Positions 45,168-57,860 are shown, counted from the first letter of the stretch. The stretch is 64,000 nucleotides of DNA from Micrasema longulum (GCA_022494885.1 JAGVSM010000454.1:1-64000), one strand, 5' to 3'. Translations and numbers: made by a program. Notes: generated from the letters alone by a model not told the origin.

Positions 45168-46614
45168 TATTTTTTAAAAACATTTTTAAAAAATGTTTAA
45201 TGACAGAAAATAGTTAATCCCCATACCTTAAAGGGTCGTTACTAATGGTTGATAGTTGAAGCCTGATTGATCAACGTTTGAAAAATTTTATTTTAAAAAT
45301 AGTCAAAAAAATCATTAATCCTGCGTTCCACACATATGATAACATTTGAACTTTATTAAAAAATCACTAAGATAAAGTCCCTGAATAAAGTAAATCTAGC
45401 ATATACCAATTAAACTGTAATGATTGCGATTCAATATATTGGATAAAAGATACTTTAATAAAAGGGTAAAAGAATACTTAAAGTGGCTAAGTAATAATTT
45501 TTTTTCTCAATTCGCAAACCATCTAATATCAAATAATCATATAATTTGAACTAAGACAAGGGACTAAAAGTCCTTCATGTTGAAAATAAAATATAAAGAT
45601 TGTACTACTTGGAAGTCCAACAAATTGAAAAAACTTATCGAAATAAGAAAAATATAATAAATAAACAATATTTTCTTTAATCCACTGCTGTCTTGTTTTA
45701 GAGATTGTATCCATCTCACTTTACACTTCTCATTTTTACAAAAATACCTATTAGTTGTGATTAAATATTAGTATATACTGTAAAACCAAAGAACGGTAAG
45801 ATTTATTTAATAATTAAAAAAGAAGATGGTGTATTTTTAAAACTACTCAGTAAAAAAAATAAGTGGTTTAAAACAAAGTTGTTTTACTAAAAAAAAATAT
45901 GATCATGAATATCGAAAACGCTCCTGGACAGTTTTAAAGTGTAACGTTTCCGTGGACAGCAACGAAATTTGGATTAGTTCTGAAGTTTTGAGCCATCTTC
46001 AGGGTAATCTATGTTGTGCATAAAAAATTGAGTGTTTTTGTTGTTCTTTTCGTTATTCTTTTTTGTATTGGCGGAAAGAAAAGTTCTAATAAATATAGTA
46101 TCGTATTTGAAAAAAGATCTTGATGCCAAAATTGTTTTTAAAATACGTTATCCCTAATTTTTCTGAAATATTCACACACCCTTTGCCAAAGCATTACGGC
46201 TCTGAATGGGTACGGTGTACCTGTACAGGGCCTGTGCAAATAATGATGTTGGCGATTTGTATGCAGTGTAATTTAAAGTAAAATTATGCGCCACCTGTGT
46301 AACAACTATTCAACTTTACTGCACTTAAAAAAAGCTACAAAGTCGTGCTCCGAATGCAAACACACGAAAGTCTAAAGAAAAATTAGAAATGTGTTACTTC
46401 ACTGCTTTTTTCTGGTTCCTGTACATGTATTCAGCAAATAACTCTGAAAATAATAAATGACGAAAAAATTCGAAGAAGTATATTGAAAAATAAGTTTTTG
46501 TAGAAAACATATTTTTGTAATACATGTACTGCCATTTTTTTGTTTAAATGTTATTACTGTTTGTATCCAGGTGAATGAAGAATACATAAAACTAATCATC
46601 GTACTGTCGTGTAT
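45168..46614. other. Unassigned AT-rich DNA
   Basis: A short palindrome AAAACAAAGTTGTTTT at 45872-45887 also occurs at 41088-41103. The open frames at 45529-45714 and 46399-46599 are not recognised. Confidence 0.4.
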
Positions 46615-47360
46615 TATATCGAGCCATTATTGACAAATTGGAAACTGTTCAAAAATTTATACTAAAATAATGCTTCACAAAAATCGCACTTTTTCCTCTT
46701 TCCAATTGTTTCAAGAAGCTAAACTTTTAGATCTAAGACAAACAGATTGGTTTCAATGTTTAAAATATATATTTTAGAACCAAAATTTATTTACAAGTAA
46801 TTCAAATAGATCAAGTAAAAAAAGGAATCGTGTGTTAGAAATACTACTTTGTAAAACGAGGCTTGCACAGAGACATGCATATTTTATAGGCCGAAAAAAA
46901 TTTAATTCTTTTTTTACTGATAATATTTCATTGATTCCAAACTTTCAAAATTTTCCTTCTTTTAAAAAACATACACTATCCTGGATTCAAACTAAAAATA
47001 TGAACTCTTTTTTTCTATGATTTATTTTGTTGCCCTTTAATAATAAGGAATATTTTTGTGTTTTTTAAAAATATTTTTTATTTCCTTTTTTAATTATTAT
47101 AAAAAAAATACCGTATTATCTTCTACAGAATATTTTATTTTTTCTTTCTTATGTTACACAAAAATATAATAACTGTCCATTATTTATTATAGGAGCAAAA
47201 ATTCATTAACATTTTCTTGTATACCCACGAACAGGCCATCCCTTTGTGGGATTTATTTGTTTACTATTTTTCTATTAATATGTTTATCATTGCTTTGTAA
47301 TTATGCTTTATTATTTTAATACTACGTTTTGTAATTATGTTTATTGTAAAAAAAACAAAA
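46615..47360 (+). mobile_element. LINE H, ORF2 C-terminus and 3' UTR
   Basis: Plus frames: DKLETVQKFILK, FSSFQLFQEAKLLDLRQTDW and, in the 62-codon frame ending at 47020, CKTRLAQRHAYFIGRKKFN and FQNFPSFKKHTLSWIQT. This is the end of a Jockey-type ORF2 (AQRHAYFIGxKxFN). A T-rich 3' UTR ends in an A-rich run at about 47347-47366. Confidence 0.75.
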
Positions 47361-47366
47361 AAAACA

Positions 47367-48640
47367 CGACAAGATAAAATGTTCGTTTAAAACGACTGCA
47401 ATATTTTAGTGTTCCTTGACCTGAAGCGCAATACTGATCAGCTTTACTTTATGTAACATAATATGATAAATATTCCTACCCTGAAATTAGAAGAATGCAG
47501 TGATCTATACACCATCGGGTGCCAAAAGGAATACGATTGGCATCTTTACCTGTCGTAATGCAAAAAAAAATAAGTTACAATTTGTACACAATTAATGTGA
47601 ACCGAGTTTGACTTTCATTTAGTTGAACACTTGTGTGGCTGTGATGTCACACTAGTCGACATAAGATTCATGACTTGATATATCTCGCTTAGTTTTTAAT
47701 GATGAAGTCATATTTTTAGAAATCTTCAAATGGTCATTTTCACACCAGATTTGGAAAGTAAAATTTGTATAACTATGCTAGATGTTCATACAAAAAATAT
47801 TCACCTTGATACGTGAAGAATGAATGTTCGCTGATTTAGCCATACTTCTCTGTAAGAGATAACACGAAGATAGAACTCATAATAAGAAAGACAGAGACGC
47901 TGTTTTGGGGCGGGTGTTGCGTAAAACAAATTTATTTGATTTATGACAGTGATGAAGGACACACGCGCGCAATACGAGAGCCGTATTTTTGATTTTTAAA
48001 ATATTTTGCCATATCAGGGCCAAATTATAAGTTTATTTGCATAAATTATAAAAAAAAGGAATTTACAATCAGAATGTCTCCATGTTTTTTTTTCAAATGT
48101 CTGAACTTTAGAATATTTCGTCTATTACTAGCGGTAAGATGATGTTTCATCACCGCACGCTAAGGATTACTTACCACAGTCTTGTAAGAGTTAAAACGAT
48201 AATGATAGATATAACTTGTGTGCGTCATTTATATAAATATTATCGTAAAAACAAGTATAAAATATTAGTCATTCAGTGTTTCGATATGATTTTTTCAAAT
48301 ATTTCTTAGTCATAAATATTATGCTCTCTTTGCAATCTGTGTAACAACTTATTTAGTTTTATTATTGTTAATAACAATAAACATTTTGGTGTACAAAGTA
48401 AGTTGGGAATGCAAAACTATGTTTTTCATGTACAAGGAAAAAAATCAATCCACTTAAGTTTTACTGGCATGTTTAGCCATGGTTAGACTTCTAGAATCAG
48501 GAAGTTCCTTGTTTTTTCAACTTTCGTTGTAAAAGAATCTGACTTTGTCGAAATATTTATATTCAATCAAACTGTGTCCTTGAAATAGAGAAACTTTAAA
48601 GGTGATTTTGCGATATTTATATTTTAAAGAAAAGAATAAC
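47367..48640. other. Unassigned DNA
   Basis: No gene or repeat recognised. A CG-containing patch at about 47900-47985 is less AT-rich than its surroundings. Confidence 0.4.
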
Positions 48641-48644
48641 TATC

Positions 48645-50305
48645 CATCCTTATATCCATAATTATTTCTAGCAGAGACGCTGGATTACAACACCCTCAAA
48701 TCTCGTCGCCAAATTTTTCTATATGCTAATTTCTGGAAGAATAACTGAAGACATAACTAACTACCGTCTTTTTTCAGTTATTTCAAACATAGCTAAAATA
48801 TTTGAAAAAATTTTTATAAAAAGGTTGACTGAATTTATAAGATATTTTAAATTGATTCACCATAAATAATTTGGTTTTATGGAAAATAAAAGCACTCAGG
48901 ATGCTTTTGCAAAATTATCCACATATATTCATAATTTATTGGACAAATCATTAAAATGTATTGGTATATTATTTACTGACTTTGACTTAAAAAAAGCATT
49001 CGATGAAGATATGAAGATAATCCTACACGAAAAACATTAACTACGCGTGCTAAAAGTATAGTAAATATTATTATACGTTTAGAAAGGCTCTGCATTTTAA
49101 TTCCGATAACTCACACAATAAACTTACATAAAAATTTAAAGGTGTGGAAATGGGTGGCAAAATCATTTAACAAGTTGTTTATTCCAACGACCACAAATGG
49201 TAAAAAAATAAATACATTTAGTCAAATGGAGACTTGCGATTTTGGGATACCTCAGGGTACGGTGATAGGTCCGCATTTATTTATTATCTATATCAATGAC
49301 ATATATTTTCAAAATTTAAATATAAAAATAATATCATATGCCGATGATACAGTGGTTTTAGTTGAGGGAGTTTACTGGAACTCAGTAAATTTAGTAGCTA
49401 ATGACGTTTCAAATACATTAAAATTATGGTTTGACAAAAATATATTATCTTTAAATACGGAAAAGACAAAAATCATCCCATTTTTTCATTAATAAAACAA
49501 ATTAAGATTCAGTAGTAAAAATAATTATTCACCAAAGCAATTGCACCAAAACTAACTGCGATCTTACATGTTCAGTACTTGATGCAACAGATAAAATAAA
49601 ATATATTCGTGTATACATAGACCAAAACTTAAAATGAAAAGACCATATTAGTGAACTAGTTAAACCAATTAGAAAATGTCAAAACATATTTTTAATATCA
49701 ATAATACAACAATCAAAATTTAAAAATAGCTTATTACTCAATTGTACAATCTTTTAACATGGTATTGCAGAGTGAGGTAGTTCAGACGCCAATATATTCA
49801 ACCCTCTTAAAATAGTACAAAGATTAATTATTATAGTAATTCTTAAGAAACCCTCAACATTTAATACGGTAAGTCTATAAAAAATATTTAAGAATCATAC
49901 AGTAGACACGCTTCATACAATAAATTATAATATACAAATTCAAAACAAATAAAAAATAAAATAATTTAACATGAAAAGTCACCAACAATATAATATTAAA
50001 ATTCCTAAATTCCACACAAGTCATGATCAAAATAGCCTTGTCTTCAAAAGTGTAAAAAAATATAATAATCATCCCAATGAACTAAAAACTATTATTAATA
50101 ATATATCAATAAATAAATTTAAAGTAAATCTAAAAAAGTTTTTGAACACGTGTAAAAACCCCATTTAATTTTTATTAGTATGAATGTATTATTGTTTGAT
50201 GTTTTTTTTTATATATCCTATGTTTTTATTTTTTCTCGTGTACTCGTATTTAAAATTATATGAACTCTTAAAAAAACAACTACAACAACTACAACAGTGT
50301 AAGTC
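48645..50305 (+). mobile_element. LINE G, RT to 3' end
   Basis: Plus frames with stops: ITNYRLFSVISNIAKIFEK, FGFMENKSTQDAF, ILFTDFDLKKAFD (RT motif A region, near 48975-49005), then in the 116-codon frame at 49142-49492 FGIPQGTVIGPHLF, IKIISYADDTVVLVEG and NILSLNTEKTKII. The catalytic YADD is intact. C-terminal coding ends at 50168 (SLVFKSVKKYNNHPNEL). The 3' UTR ends in ACAACTACAACAACTACAAC near 50276-50296. The upstream endonuclease is missing. Confidence 0.85.
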
Positions 50306-50607
50306 ACTCTCCAAGCACACGAGTCAGTCTCTTTTTTAGAGAGTTACAGTGATATCATTTACTAGATGTGTAAAAGTAGATATGTGTAGAATTTTATACA
50401 CATGCAAGTTAGAATTTACCTATTGATGGTTTTGCAGCTATTTGCTTACAATTCATTATCTTTGGCCTTGTATTTAGTCACAATAACGTAATAGTTTTTT
50501 TAAAAAACCCGCAAAGTGATTCAATTTGTCAAATAAACAAATAAATATTTCATTAAAAAGTTAGTTTTTCTGACTCCTAGAAATAAAATGAACGTAATTG
50601 AAAATGA

Positions 50608-50789
50608 AACACTGTGATTTTTACCATAAAAGAGTTTGATATATTATAACATAACTAGTTTCAGTTATTTAGAATTACCCATCATCAGAAATTCAGTTAT
50701 CAGTATTCCAGTAATTTATAATTAAGAATACCTGAAAGTAGTTGTGTTATAATATATAAAACTCTAATGTGGTAAAAATTACAAAGTGT
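50608..50789. mobile_element. MITE M2 with ~75-bp inverted repeats
   Basis: Left AACACTGTGATTTTTACC, GAGTTTGATATATTATAACA, ACTAGTTTCAG; right, inverted, ACACTTTGTAATTTTTACC, GAGTTTTATATATTATAACA, ACTACTTTCAG. It touches the tail of LINE C on the right. A shorter relative lies at 37.55 kb. Confidence 0.8.
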
Positions 50790-50794
50790 ATTTT

Positions 50795-51290
50795 TTATTT
50801 TTTTATTTATTTACAATTTTAAAAAACCCGTTAGGGTTACATTAGAAATTTAATATTGTCTAGTCATTTTATGTCTCATCTAGTCTAGTTAGTTCAGTCA
50901 TCATGTACTTTTTCAGATTGATTTTAAATTTGTCTCCAGTAAAAGTTTTCAAGTAGTAAGGTAGGTCGTTGTAGTGTTTTATGTAGTATTTTTGACTGTC
51001 CTGTGTTTGTCTTTGCTTTTTTAATATGATAGTGTTGTTGTTGTCTGGTGTTATATTTGTGTATGTCAGCATTTTTGACCAATATTATGTTGTCGTCTTG
51101 TATGTATCCCAGTGTTATTTTGTGCACAATTTTTAAGGTCTCAATTTTAGTCAAGTAGTTTATGTCAAACTGGTGTGTTTTTTTGTACAGTTCAGTCGTA
51201 GAGGTCAGGTTGTATGTTAATTTAAGAATTTTATTTTGTTGTCTTTGTATTCTTGTTATGTCTTTCTTGTTATATTTGAAATAAATTCAA
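50795..51290 (-). mobile_element. LINE C, 3' fragment, LINE L family
   Basis: Minus frames: LTKIETLKIVHKITLGYIQD, NADIHKYNTRQQQHYHIKKA, a 1-nt shift, then YNDLPYYLKTFTGDKFKIN ending at TGA or TAG near 50869. The 3' end carries AACCCTAACGGGTTTT and TTTACAATTT-type tail sequence, as LINE L does. It looks less decayed than LINE L. Confidence 0.8.
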
Positions 51291-52084
51291 AATGTTTTTC
51301 CACAAAGAAAATGCTGAAACAAAAATAATATAAATGAACGGATTATGATTCTTATTTAAAACTTCATTTTCGTTTCGTCCTCTGTCTCTGGCGCCATCGC
51401 CAGTTCCATGGCGGATTTCGTACCGAAAATCAAAGAGACACAAGGGATTTGAATTATCGATTCAACCTGCATTATGTAGTCACAAACTGCTTTGAATTAA
51501 ATTTCTACTAAAATAAGCCCGAGTCATGCACGTTTCCTCTTCGTTATTAATATTGATGTTCCCATTATTGGCCACTCCCAGTTTGTTTCACATAAATCAC
51601 TTCCTACTCCCATTTTTGTAAAAATTTACCTCATTTCCTAACGTTTTTATCCATATTGTATACTAAAAATATATCGTATTTTTACTGAAAATCTGCGAAA
51701 ATAACCGAATATCATATTTTTTTACCTTGGTAAGTTAATTCATTAAAAAAAAATATTTTAAGTATCAGAGGTTATTAAAGGTCATGGTTCAAATTATCTG
51801 CACGAATATCATAAGTGGGATTTGAATAATAATCGAAAAACCAGAAATCAATTTTGTGAAACGGGTAAAAATAATTTGCCAAAGACGTACTGTTAATAAG
51901 GTTTTTCAAGAATGTGTCGTATTAAGTTTCTAAATTGCGATAATTTTAATATTTTTTTTACGTAAAATTATGAGGCTATTATTTTAAGATTATAAAATAA
52001 ACTAGAAGCTTATTTTAACACTATTAAAGCTAAATAAAACCAGGTAGTTGTAAAAATTATTTTATTAATCAGAATTTTTATTTA
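51291..52084. other. Unassigned DNA with a GC-richer patch
   Basis: 51375-51430 contains CTGGCGCCATCGCCAG and ATGGCGG. Short frames start from ATG in good context on both strands (MADFVPKIKETQGI plus, MELAMAPETEDETK minus) but neither is a known exon. Confidence 0.35.
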
Positions 52085-52190
52085 TTTATTCATTCAATCA
52101 TAAATATTTATTTGTTAAGAACTGCCTGGCCAGCCAACAAGGGTACGTACGCCGTTCCGAGCAAGGCAATTACATGTTTGTACATAAAAA
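52085..52190 (-). mobile_element. LINE B 3' end, copy 3
   Basis: Minus strand AATTGCCTTGCTCGGAACGG, CGTACGTACCCTTGTTGGCTGG and an AAAT tail, matching the end of LINE B copy 1. Confidence 0.75.
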
Positions 52191-52335
52191 TTTAAAAACA
52201 TTTTATTTCTTATTTTTTCCTTATTGATTAAAGTTCATATTTATTTATTTTTTGGTAAAAGTGAAAAACTTTATTTGAATTTTCAGAGCATTTCCTAAAA
52301 CTCAAAAATAACTTGTGCTGGAAAGATGGAGATTG

Positions 52336-52411
52336 AGTTGTGGTAAAGTGGGATTTGAGCCTGGGATCTTTGGTTTATGAGTCCGCAATACTACTACGGG
52401 ACCACAACCCG
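52336..52411 (-). mobile_element. tRNA-like SINE-5, copy 3
   Basis: Minus strand AACGGGTTGTGGTCCCGTAG, TATTGCGGACTCATAAACC and B-box-like CCAGGCTCAAATCCCAC. Confidence 0.65.
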
Positions 52412-53867
52412 TTTGCTGTGTATCGTTTAGTATGACTATATATATTTAAAGATACATTAGGTTTTAAATGGTGTTTTTTTTTTTTTAAATAGTATTAGAA
52501 ATAAATTTCAATTGCATATACATAATTAAATCCATTTTATTAGTAAAATACAATAATAAAAACAATAATAATAAAATGTACATACATTTAAACATATTAT
52601 GTCACATGCCAGTTGGCATCCGATTTTGAGTCGTACAAGTAATAACGGCAGAAATCAAATACTCTTAACGGGAGCCAAACTGACAAAATGTGAATGCGGG
52701 ATTACGGATTGCAATCTGGCGGATAAAAATAGATGCCAGAACAAAATCCTGGCATTATTGTAAATTTTCTTATGGGAAAATTTTAATTGCAAAGTTAGTG
52801 TTTGTTTAAACATATATACGGTCTCAAGGGGTTAACAATTGATTTTAAGACGCGGTAATAATGAAATTATTGCATTAATGCAGGTTTCATTGAAATACGT
52901 TTTTCGTCCATGTTTGTATTTTTAAAGATCATTGGTAACAAAATACAAAGTTAAACAAAGGCAAAATCACATTGCACTGATTGTATAATATTATCAGCTC
53001 AAATATAAATAAATACGCTTATGCACTTAACTGAAAAAATACAGTTTTTATAACGTGTATATTTTTAACTTGAGTGGAAATGAAGGAATTAAAATATAAG
53101 TTGAATCAAAAACGTGACTTTTGATTTATTAATACTTATATCTTATAATTCTTACAACATAACTCTTAAAAACACAATTCGCGTTATTTGATAAAAAATT
53201 TCAACAGTCGAGTGTAAATCATAATTCTTCTCTATCGGCATGGGGTAAAGAATCACCCTTGAAACACAGGTAGTATACAGCACACTGCACACCCCCCCAG
53301 AAACGGTTCGTTTACTCAGAATCAATCCATATCACCCCTGAAGCCATCGTTCCTCACCCTTGATATTTTCAACAGGGTTACACTTTATCGTGATTCATCT
53401 GTTCATTTTTTTTTCGTGAAATTTTATAATTTACCTACTGACCTATTGCACGTATTTTTCTATGACCTAATTTTTGTAAAATTAATTTGATCAAACGTAT
53501 AAACCTAATTGTATTTATTTTATCTGTCATTTAACGAAATTCAAATAATTCGTGAAGTAGTCCTTAATTATATTTTCGATAAGATCAGAAATCGAAATCT
53601 CGGTTTGCGTACTATTTCGACTTGATTTTCAAATACTCGTACTTCAAGCAAGTATATTTTTTCATAACGTGGATTTTAATCCCGTTTTTTTAAAAATCTA
53701 TACTTTTTTTAAATATTTTTTCACTGGAGTTACCTGTATTGAGAATACTTTACAATTAACTTATTAAAAAAATGACAAAAGTGCTAACTTATTCACACGT
53801 GCTTTCGTATTTTATGCCAAAAAAAATTTAAAAATCGATTTTTATCGTTTTGTCCAAATTGTTGGCC
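52412..53867. other. Unassigned DNA
   Basis: A hairpin ATGCCAG..CTGGCAT with 9-nt loop lies near 52733-52755, and ATGCCAGTTGGCAT near 52606-52619. 53275-53400 is less AT-rich with runs of C. No gene recognised. Confidence 0.4.
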
Positions 53868-53935
53868 TCCGTGCTTTTGTGTCCAAGTCGCTTGCTTCAC
53901 GCACGAAGATTTTTGTGTAAAATTTTTGGTGAGAT
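53868..53935 (+). mobile_element. SINE-4 head fragment
   Basis: GGCCTCCGTGCTTTTGTGTC and GCTTGCTTCACGCACGAAGA, similar to the head at 24.0 kb. Confidence 0.45.
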
Positions 53936-54224
53936 CGTAAAAATAAAATATGTTTTTTTTAACCTGCTTGCTGTGGTGCAAATATAATGTTTAATTGTAC
54001 ATATAATTTATACAAACTTAATTTTTCTAATGTGATTTTTTGTGAAACTTTTAAAAATGTGTTTTATCTAGAAAAATTAGTCCCGCGTTTTCGAACTTTT
54101 TGATTGCACCGAACCACGTGAAAGGGGAACATTATAAAAAATTTTGGAAGGTCGTAATTTATTAAGGATATTTATCCACATTAAAAAAAACGTGCAAACA
54201 TAATAAAGAGGGAAATAACTACAA

Positions 54225-54430
54225 AAAAATTGACGTTGCAAATGTTGATGTATATTGTAAACGAGGAAGACCGAAAAATCAAAAAAATTACTTCAAGATG
54301 AGAATATCAAATGTTGGAATAATCGGCGTACGTGCATGATAAAACAAAATATTATATTTGAATGTGGAAAAAGCCTAATCCGTTTGCAATAGTAGAGTGG
54401 TGTGATAAAGCGATAATTTGTTTGTTTTTT
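54225..54430 (+). mobile_element. RTE-like LINE 3' remnant, second copy
   Basis: Plus frames IDVANVDVYCKRGRPKNQ and, after shifts, a stretch matching LNNRRACM in DNA (AATAATCGGCGTACGTGCATG). It parallels 19.85-20.03 kb and ends in a similar 3' UTR. Confidence 0.6.
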
Positions 54431-55084
54431 TAAATTGAAAACTATGTTTTCAACTAAATTATCGTAAACACCAGTTTTAGTTTTATTAAGTTTATTGGCG
54501 TAAAGGGGGTTGGTTTACGAGTGAATTTACTAACTTTTTTTATGTGGCAACCTTTCACTGTACAAATTCAGGCTGTGTTAGTGTATTCCAGACACGTAAC
54601 CGTCCACTAAATTAGGTGCAGCTTAGATCCTGGGCTAAAGAACCGGCGCAGGAAGGGGTGGGAATGTGCACATTCAAACGGGAATAAAAACGAAAGAATA
54701 TTCTGTGGAAACGCACAAGCCTTTTTAAAATAAAAACCCTTTAAATGTTATGCAAATACAAAAATGACGTTTGTTGATTCAATTTTTATTTTATTTTGTA
54801 AAACAAATACTTTTATTAATTAACTTAATGATGACAAAAGAAGTACATAATACATGGTATACATATTTAATAAAGATTAAATGCCATGTAATATAGTGTT
54901 TCGAATATGTCTATGTGAATGTTGCTTGTAATTTTTAAATGTAATTTGAATGAAATTCGATTCGAAGTATCGTCCCCTGTAACTTGTAAATGAATATGTT
55001 TTCGTACAGAAAATTTTATTTTTTTATATACATAGTTTAATTTGTATATATATATATATATATAAAGATACATATACACTTGAT
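54431..55084. other. Unassigned DNA
   Basis: 54540-54740 is of normal complexity and could be single copy. A TA microsatellite lies at 55046-55064. The 70-codon minus frame at 54867-55079 is low complexity. Confidence 0.4.
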
Positions 55085-56975
55085 TCTACCATTTTCTACA
55101 GTTTGTTACGAATTTAAGAATTTTTCTACTTGGTGAGGAGTACCACAGGGCTCAAATTTAGGGCCGCTACTGTTTTGTTTATTTACAAATGGTATAAATG
55201 TGCGACAGCTATTTGTTAGAGGGACACTTGTGAAATTATGAAAATCTGTAAATAAAGTCAGGACACATCAAAATGTACAGACGCGATCAGTGCGAAGGAT
55301 TAATTACATTGGCGCAATCACTCACTTGAAGCTTGTTCAAATAAACTTTACTTTCCTGGCTCCGAAATTTTTAATCAACTTCCGGCAGCCATAAAGAACT
55401 CCACAAGTGCCAATGAATTTAAGAGAAATGTTTTCAATAGGTTGCTGCACATCGATAGGGACGAGGTGGTAAATTGTTTTAAAGTTCGAGATTGGCAATT
55501 GGCAAAAATTTACCAATCTGCTTTCCTTCCATACTTTTACTTTTATTTGCTTTCTATATTTCTTAATATTTATATATTTTTTATTTGTGTATTTTTGTAT
55601 TACTTAATTGAGTAGGTACGTACTTTTATTTGGCATAGTATTTATTACTCCTATTCCTTCTTTTTCTAACTAAAGTATTGAGTGAGTTTCTAGAAAACAT
55701 ATATCAGTTATCATTTCAATTAAGTTTTTATATATACATTCTTTTTCTGTTGATTTCAATGATACTCTTTTTATTTTTTTTTAATACTACTATATTTAAC
55801 TATTATTTTGTTGATATTAATGATACCATTATTTTTTATATTTGATTATGTTTGAATCTTAATTTGTATAATTTTTATTTTAAAAATTATTTTTGGTTAT
55901 TTTTTTTACATTGTATTCTTTGGAATTTTATTATTTATTAGTTATACCTGTTTTTTTTAGATTGTTATTCTATTGCATCACATGTCATTATAATTTATTC
56001 TAATTATTTTTACTTTGTATTTTTATTGTTAATTATTATGTCTTGACACGGGCATAGCCTAAAAAGCCTTAAAAAGTTCATTTGTATTTAAACTAGTGTA
56101 ATTTTTAATGAACAAATAAATAAATAAATAGGCATTAGATTTTCCGAAATTTTGCTTTATGCTGATGATTAGAGGTCTTACATTTTTATTCTTCCCGTTA
56201 ACGACTGGACAATAATGCAACATAATATCAACTATATTATTAAATAGGAACAGAATAATTAACTAACTTTTAATATTGAAAAGTGGATGGTGATGTGTTT
56301 TACTGGAAATTATCATACTTTGTATTATAACTATTAAATAGCTGATGTTGCTTTTAAGCATAGCTCGGAAACCAAGGATCTCAGAGTAACCTTTGACACC
56401 GCATTGATTATTCATAATCACATTATCAATGTGAGTCATTCATCTTCCAATGTGATGATGATAGATCATGGATACTACCCATTGCAGTACTCATCATTTT
56501 ACTTTTCGGTATCGTTGGTATCACAAGTTTGCAGGCCAGAAAGAGCATTGCCTTGCTTATGATAGCCTTAAGTCTTCTAAACGGGTTAGTTTAAAATCCC
56601 AAAATTTTGGAGCGCATAAAATTATACGTATCGATCAACATTTTAAGAGCTAGGCAACACAGACTATTTGTTTTTCCAGAATGCAGGACAAATTTACCGT
56701 TGTTGATGCCTGTGGAGATAATGATTGGTCTGTTAAACAGCCTACCAAGATAGGTGCTTCTTTTCCATGATGGGATTACCTGTTTTATAACTTTGTATCA
56801 TAATCTGTATTAGTGACTCATTCGTCTTTGTTTTATATTATTTTTATTAACCTTAATAATCTATTGTGCTTTTTTTGTCATGTATTTGTTGATACCCAAT
56901 TTTATAGGTTATGTATATTGTAATTGGCAGACGTGCTGTATTGTGCATTTTAATAAATATATATTTTTCGTGTAT
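55085..56975 (+). mobile_element. LINE F, RT fragment split by LINE E
   Basis: Left part 55085-55198: STWxGVPQGSNLGPLLFCLF (RT motif with GVPQGS, stop in front). Right part from 56132: SEILLYADD at about 56143-56169 followed by a stop, NDWTIMQHNINYII, FNIEKWMVMCFTGNYHT and KDLRVTFDTALIIHNHI, the RT thumb. GVPQGS and YADD normally lie some 25 codons apart, so the ~930 bp between them is an insertion. The decayed C-terminus and 3' UTR end near 56970. Confidence 0.75.
55199..56131 (+). mobile_element. LINE E, 3' fragment nested in LINE F
   Basis: Plus frame FPGSEIFNQLPAAIKNSTSA then NEFKRNVFNRLLHIDRDE, a typical ORF2 C-terminus. A long T-rich 3' UTR ends with GACACGGGCATAGCC, ATTTTTAATGAACAAATAAA and further AAAT units at 56130. 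No clear target duplication because the tail is AAAT-rich. Confidence 0.75.
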
Positions 56976-57244
56976 CTTTCGTTTTTTTTTAAATTTATTT
57001 ACTATTGAAAACACTTTGTAACTTGAATCATAAAAATAACACTTGTATTTAATTTGTAGATTAGTAGAAATTACGATTTAACAATAAACCACCCAATATT
57101 GAATCAATATTTTTTTACAAAAAGTTAAATATATTAATAAATTTTTATTTTTAAACATACACAAAAAAATATAACTCTGTTTACTTCCCATTGTAGTCAG
57201 GGCCCTGGAATAATTAAATTATGCACTGTTAATCACCTTTAAAA

Positions 57245-57445
57245 ACAAAACTTTATATTGACTTCAAGTACGGCTAGCGAATACTCTTACCACTACACTA
57301 CGAGGCGGACTTATCTCCACTCGTTTCCCATTTAAAGGTTATTTCCCGAGAGTGTATATTATGGAGTCATTAACACTCGTCCACGATTCCTGTTCTATTT
57401 CACACACAGTACTTCATTTCTCGTTTGTCTGAACATAAAAAACAC
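57245..57445 (-). mobile_element. Composite tRNA-like element (SINE-2), second copy
   Basis: Minus strand: GTGTGTGAAATAGAACAGGA module, then GTCCGCCTCGTAGTGTAGTG with GAGTATTCGCTAGCC. Order agrees with 38.3-38.6 kb. The 103-codon plus frame at 57425-57736 begins inside it and is unrecognised. Confidence 0.6.
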
Positions 57446-57860
57446 TTTTTCAGATGCACGCCCATTATCGGACGTCTTAGAGCATGTTGGCAAGCATTAT
57501 TTTATTTACGACTGCGCGGAAAAGCTAACCGAAAGTTCTTCAGCCAGGAAGTTTTTCTTCTTTCATACCCGCTTCTGCTATTTATTTCACTTTTAATAAT
57601 AAGGTGTCAGTTTATATATTTCCCTGTATATTTTATGATGGGTCTGAAATACTGCAATTTTTGGATATTAATGGTTTTTATTCAATTTTTCATCCTACTC
57701 ATCACGTTTTCAATTTATACTCTATCCACTCACTGAATTTTGAGGGTCCTTTTAGACACCCACATCTCAAAGACTTTTTATTCGTTCGGTTTTTTTGCTA
57801 AGGATCTAAGCCTCCATTCTATACATGAATAAAGAAAACACATTACTCCGCACCATGCGT
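57446..57860. other. Unassigned DNA
   Basis: The 103-codon plus frame ending at 57736 is hydrophobic and has no known motif; I do not support it as a gene. Confidence 0.35.

Noticed and set aside
51375..51430. Short exon with ATGGCGG in good context
   Set aside because: Frames on both strands are only 14-17 codons with no splice donor and no known match.
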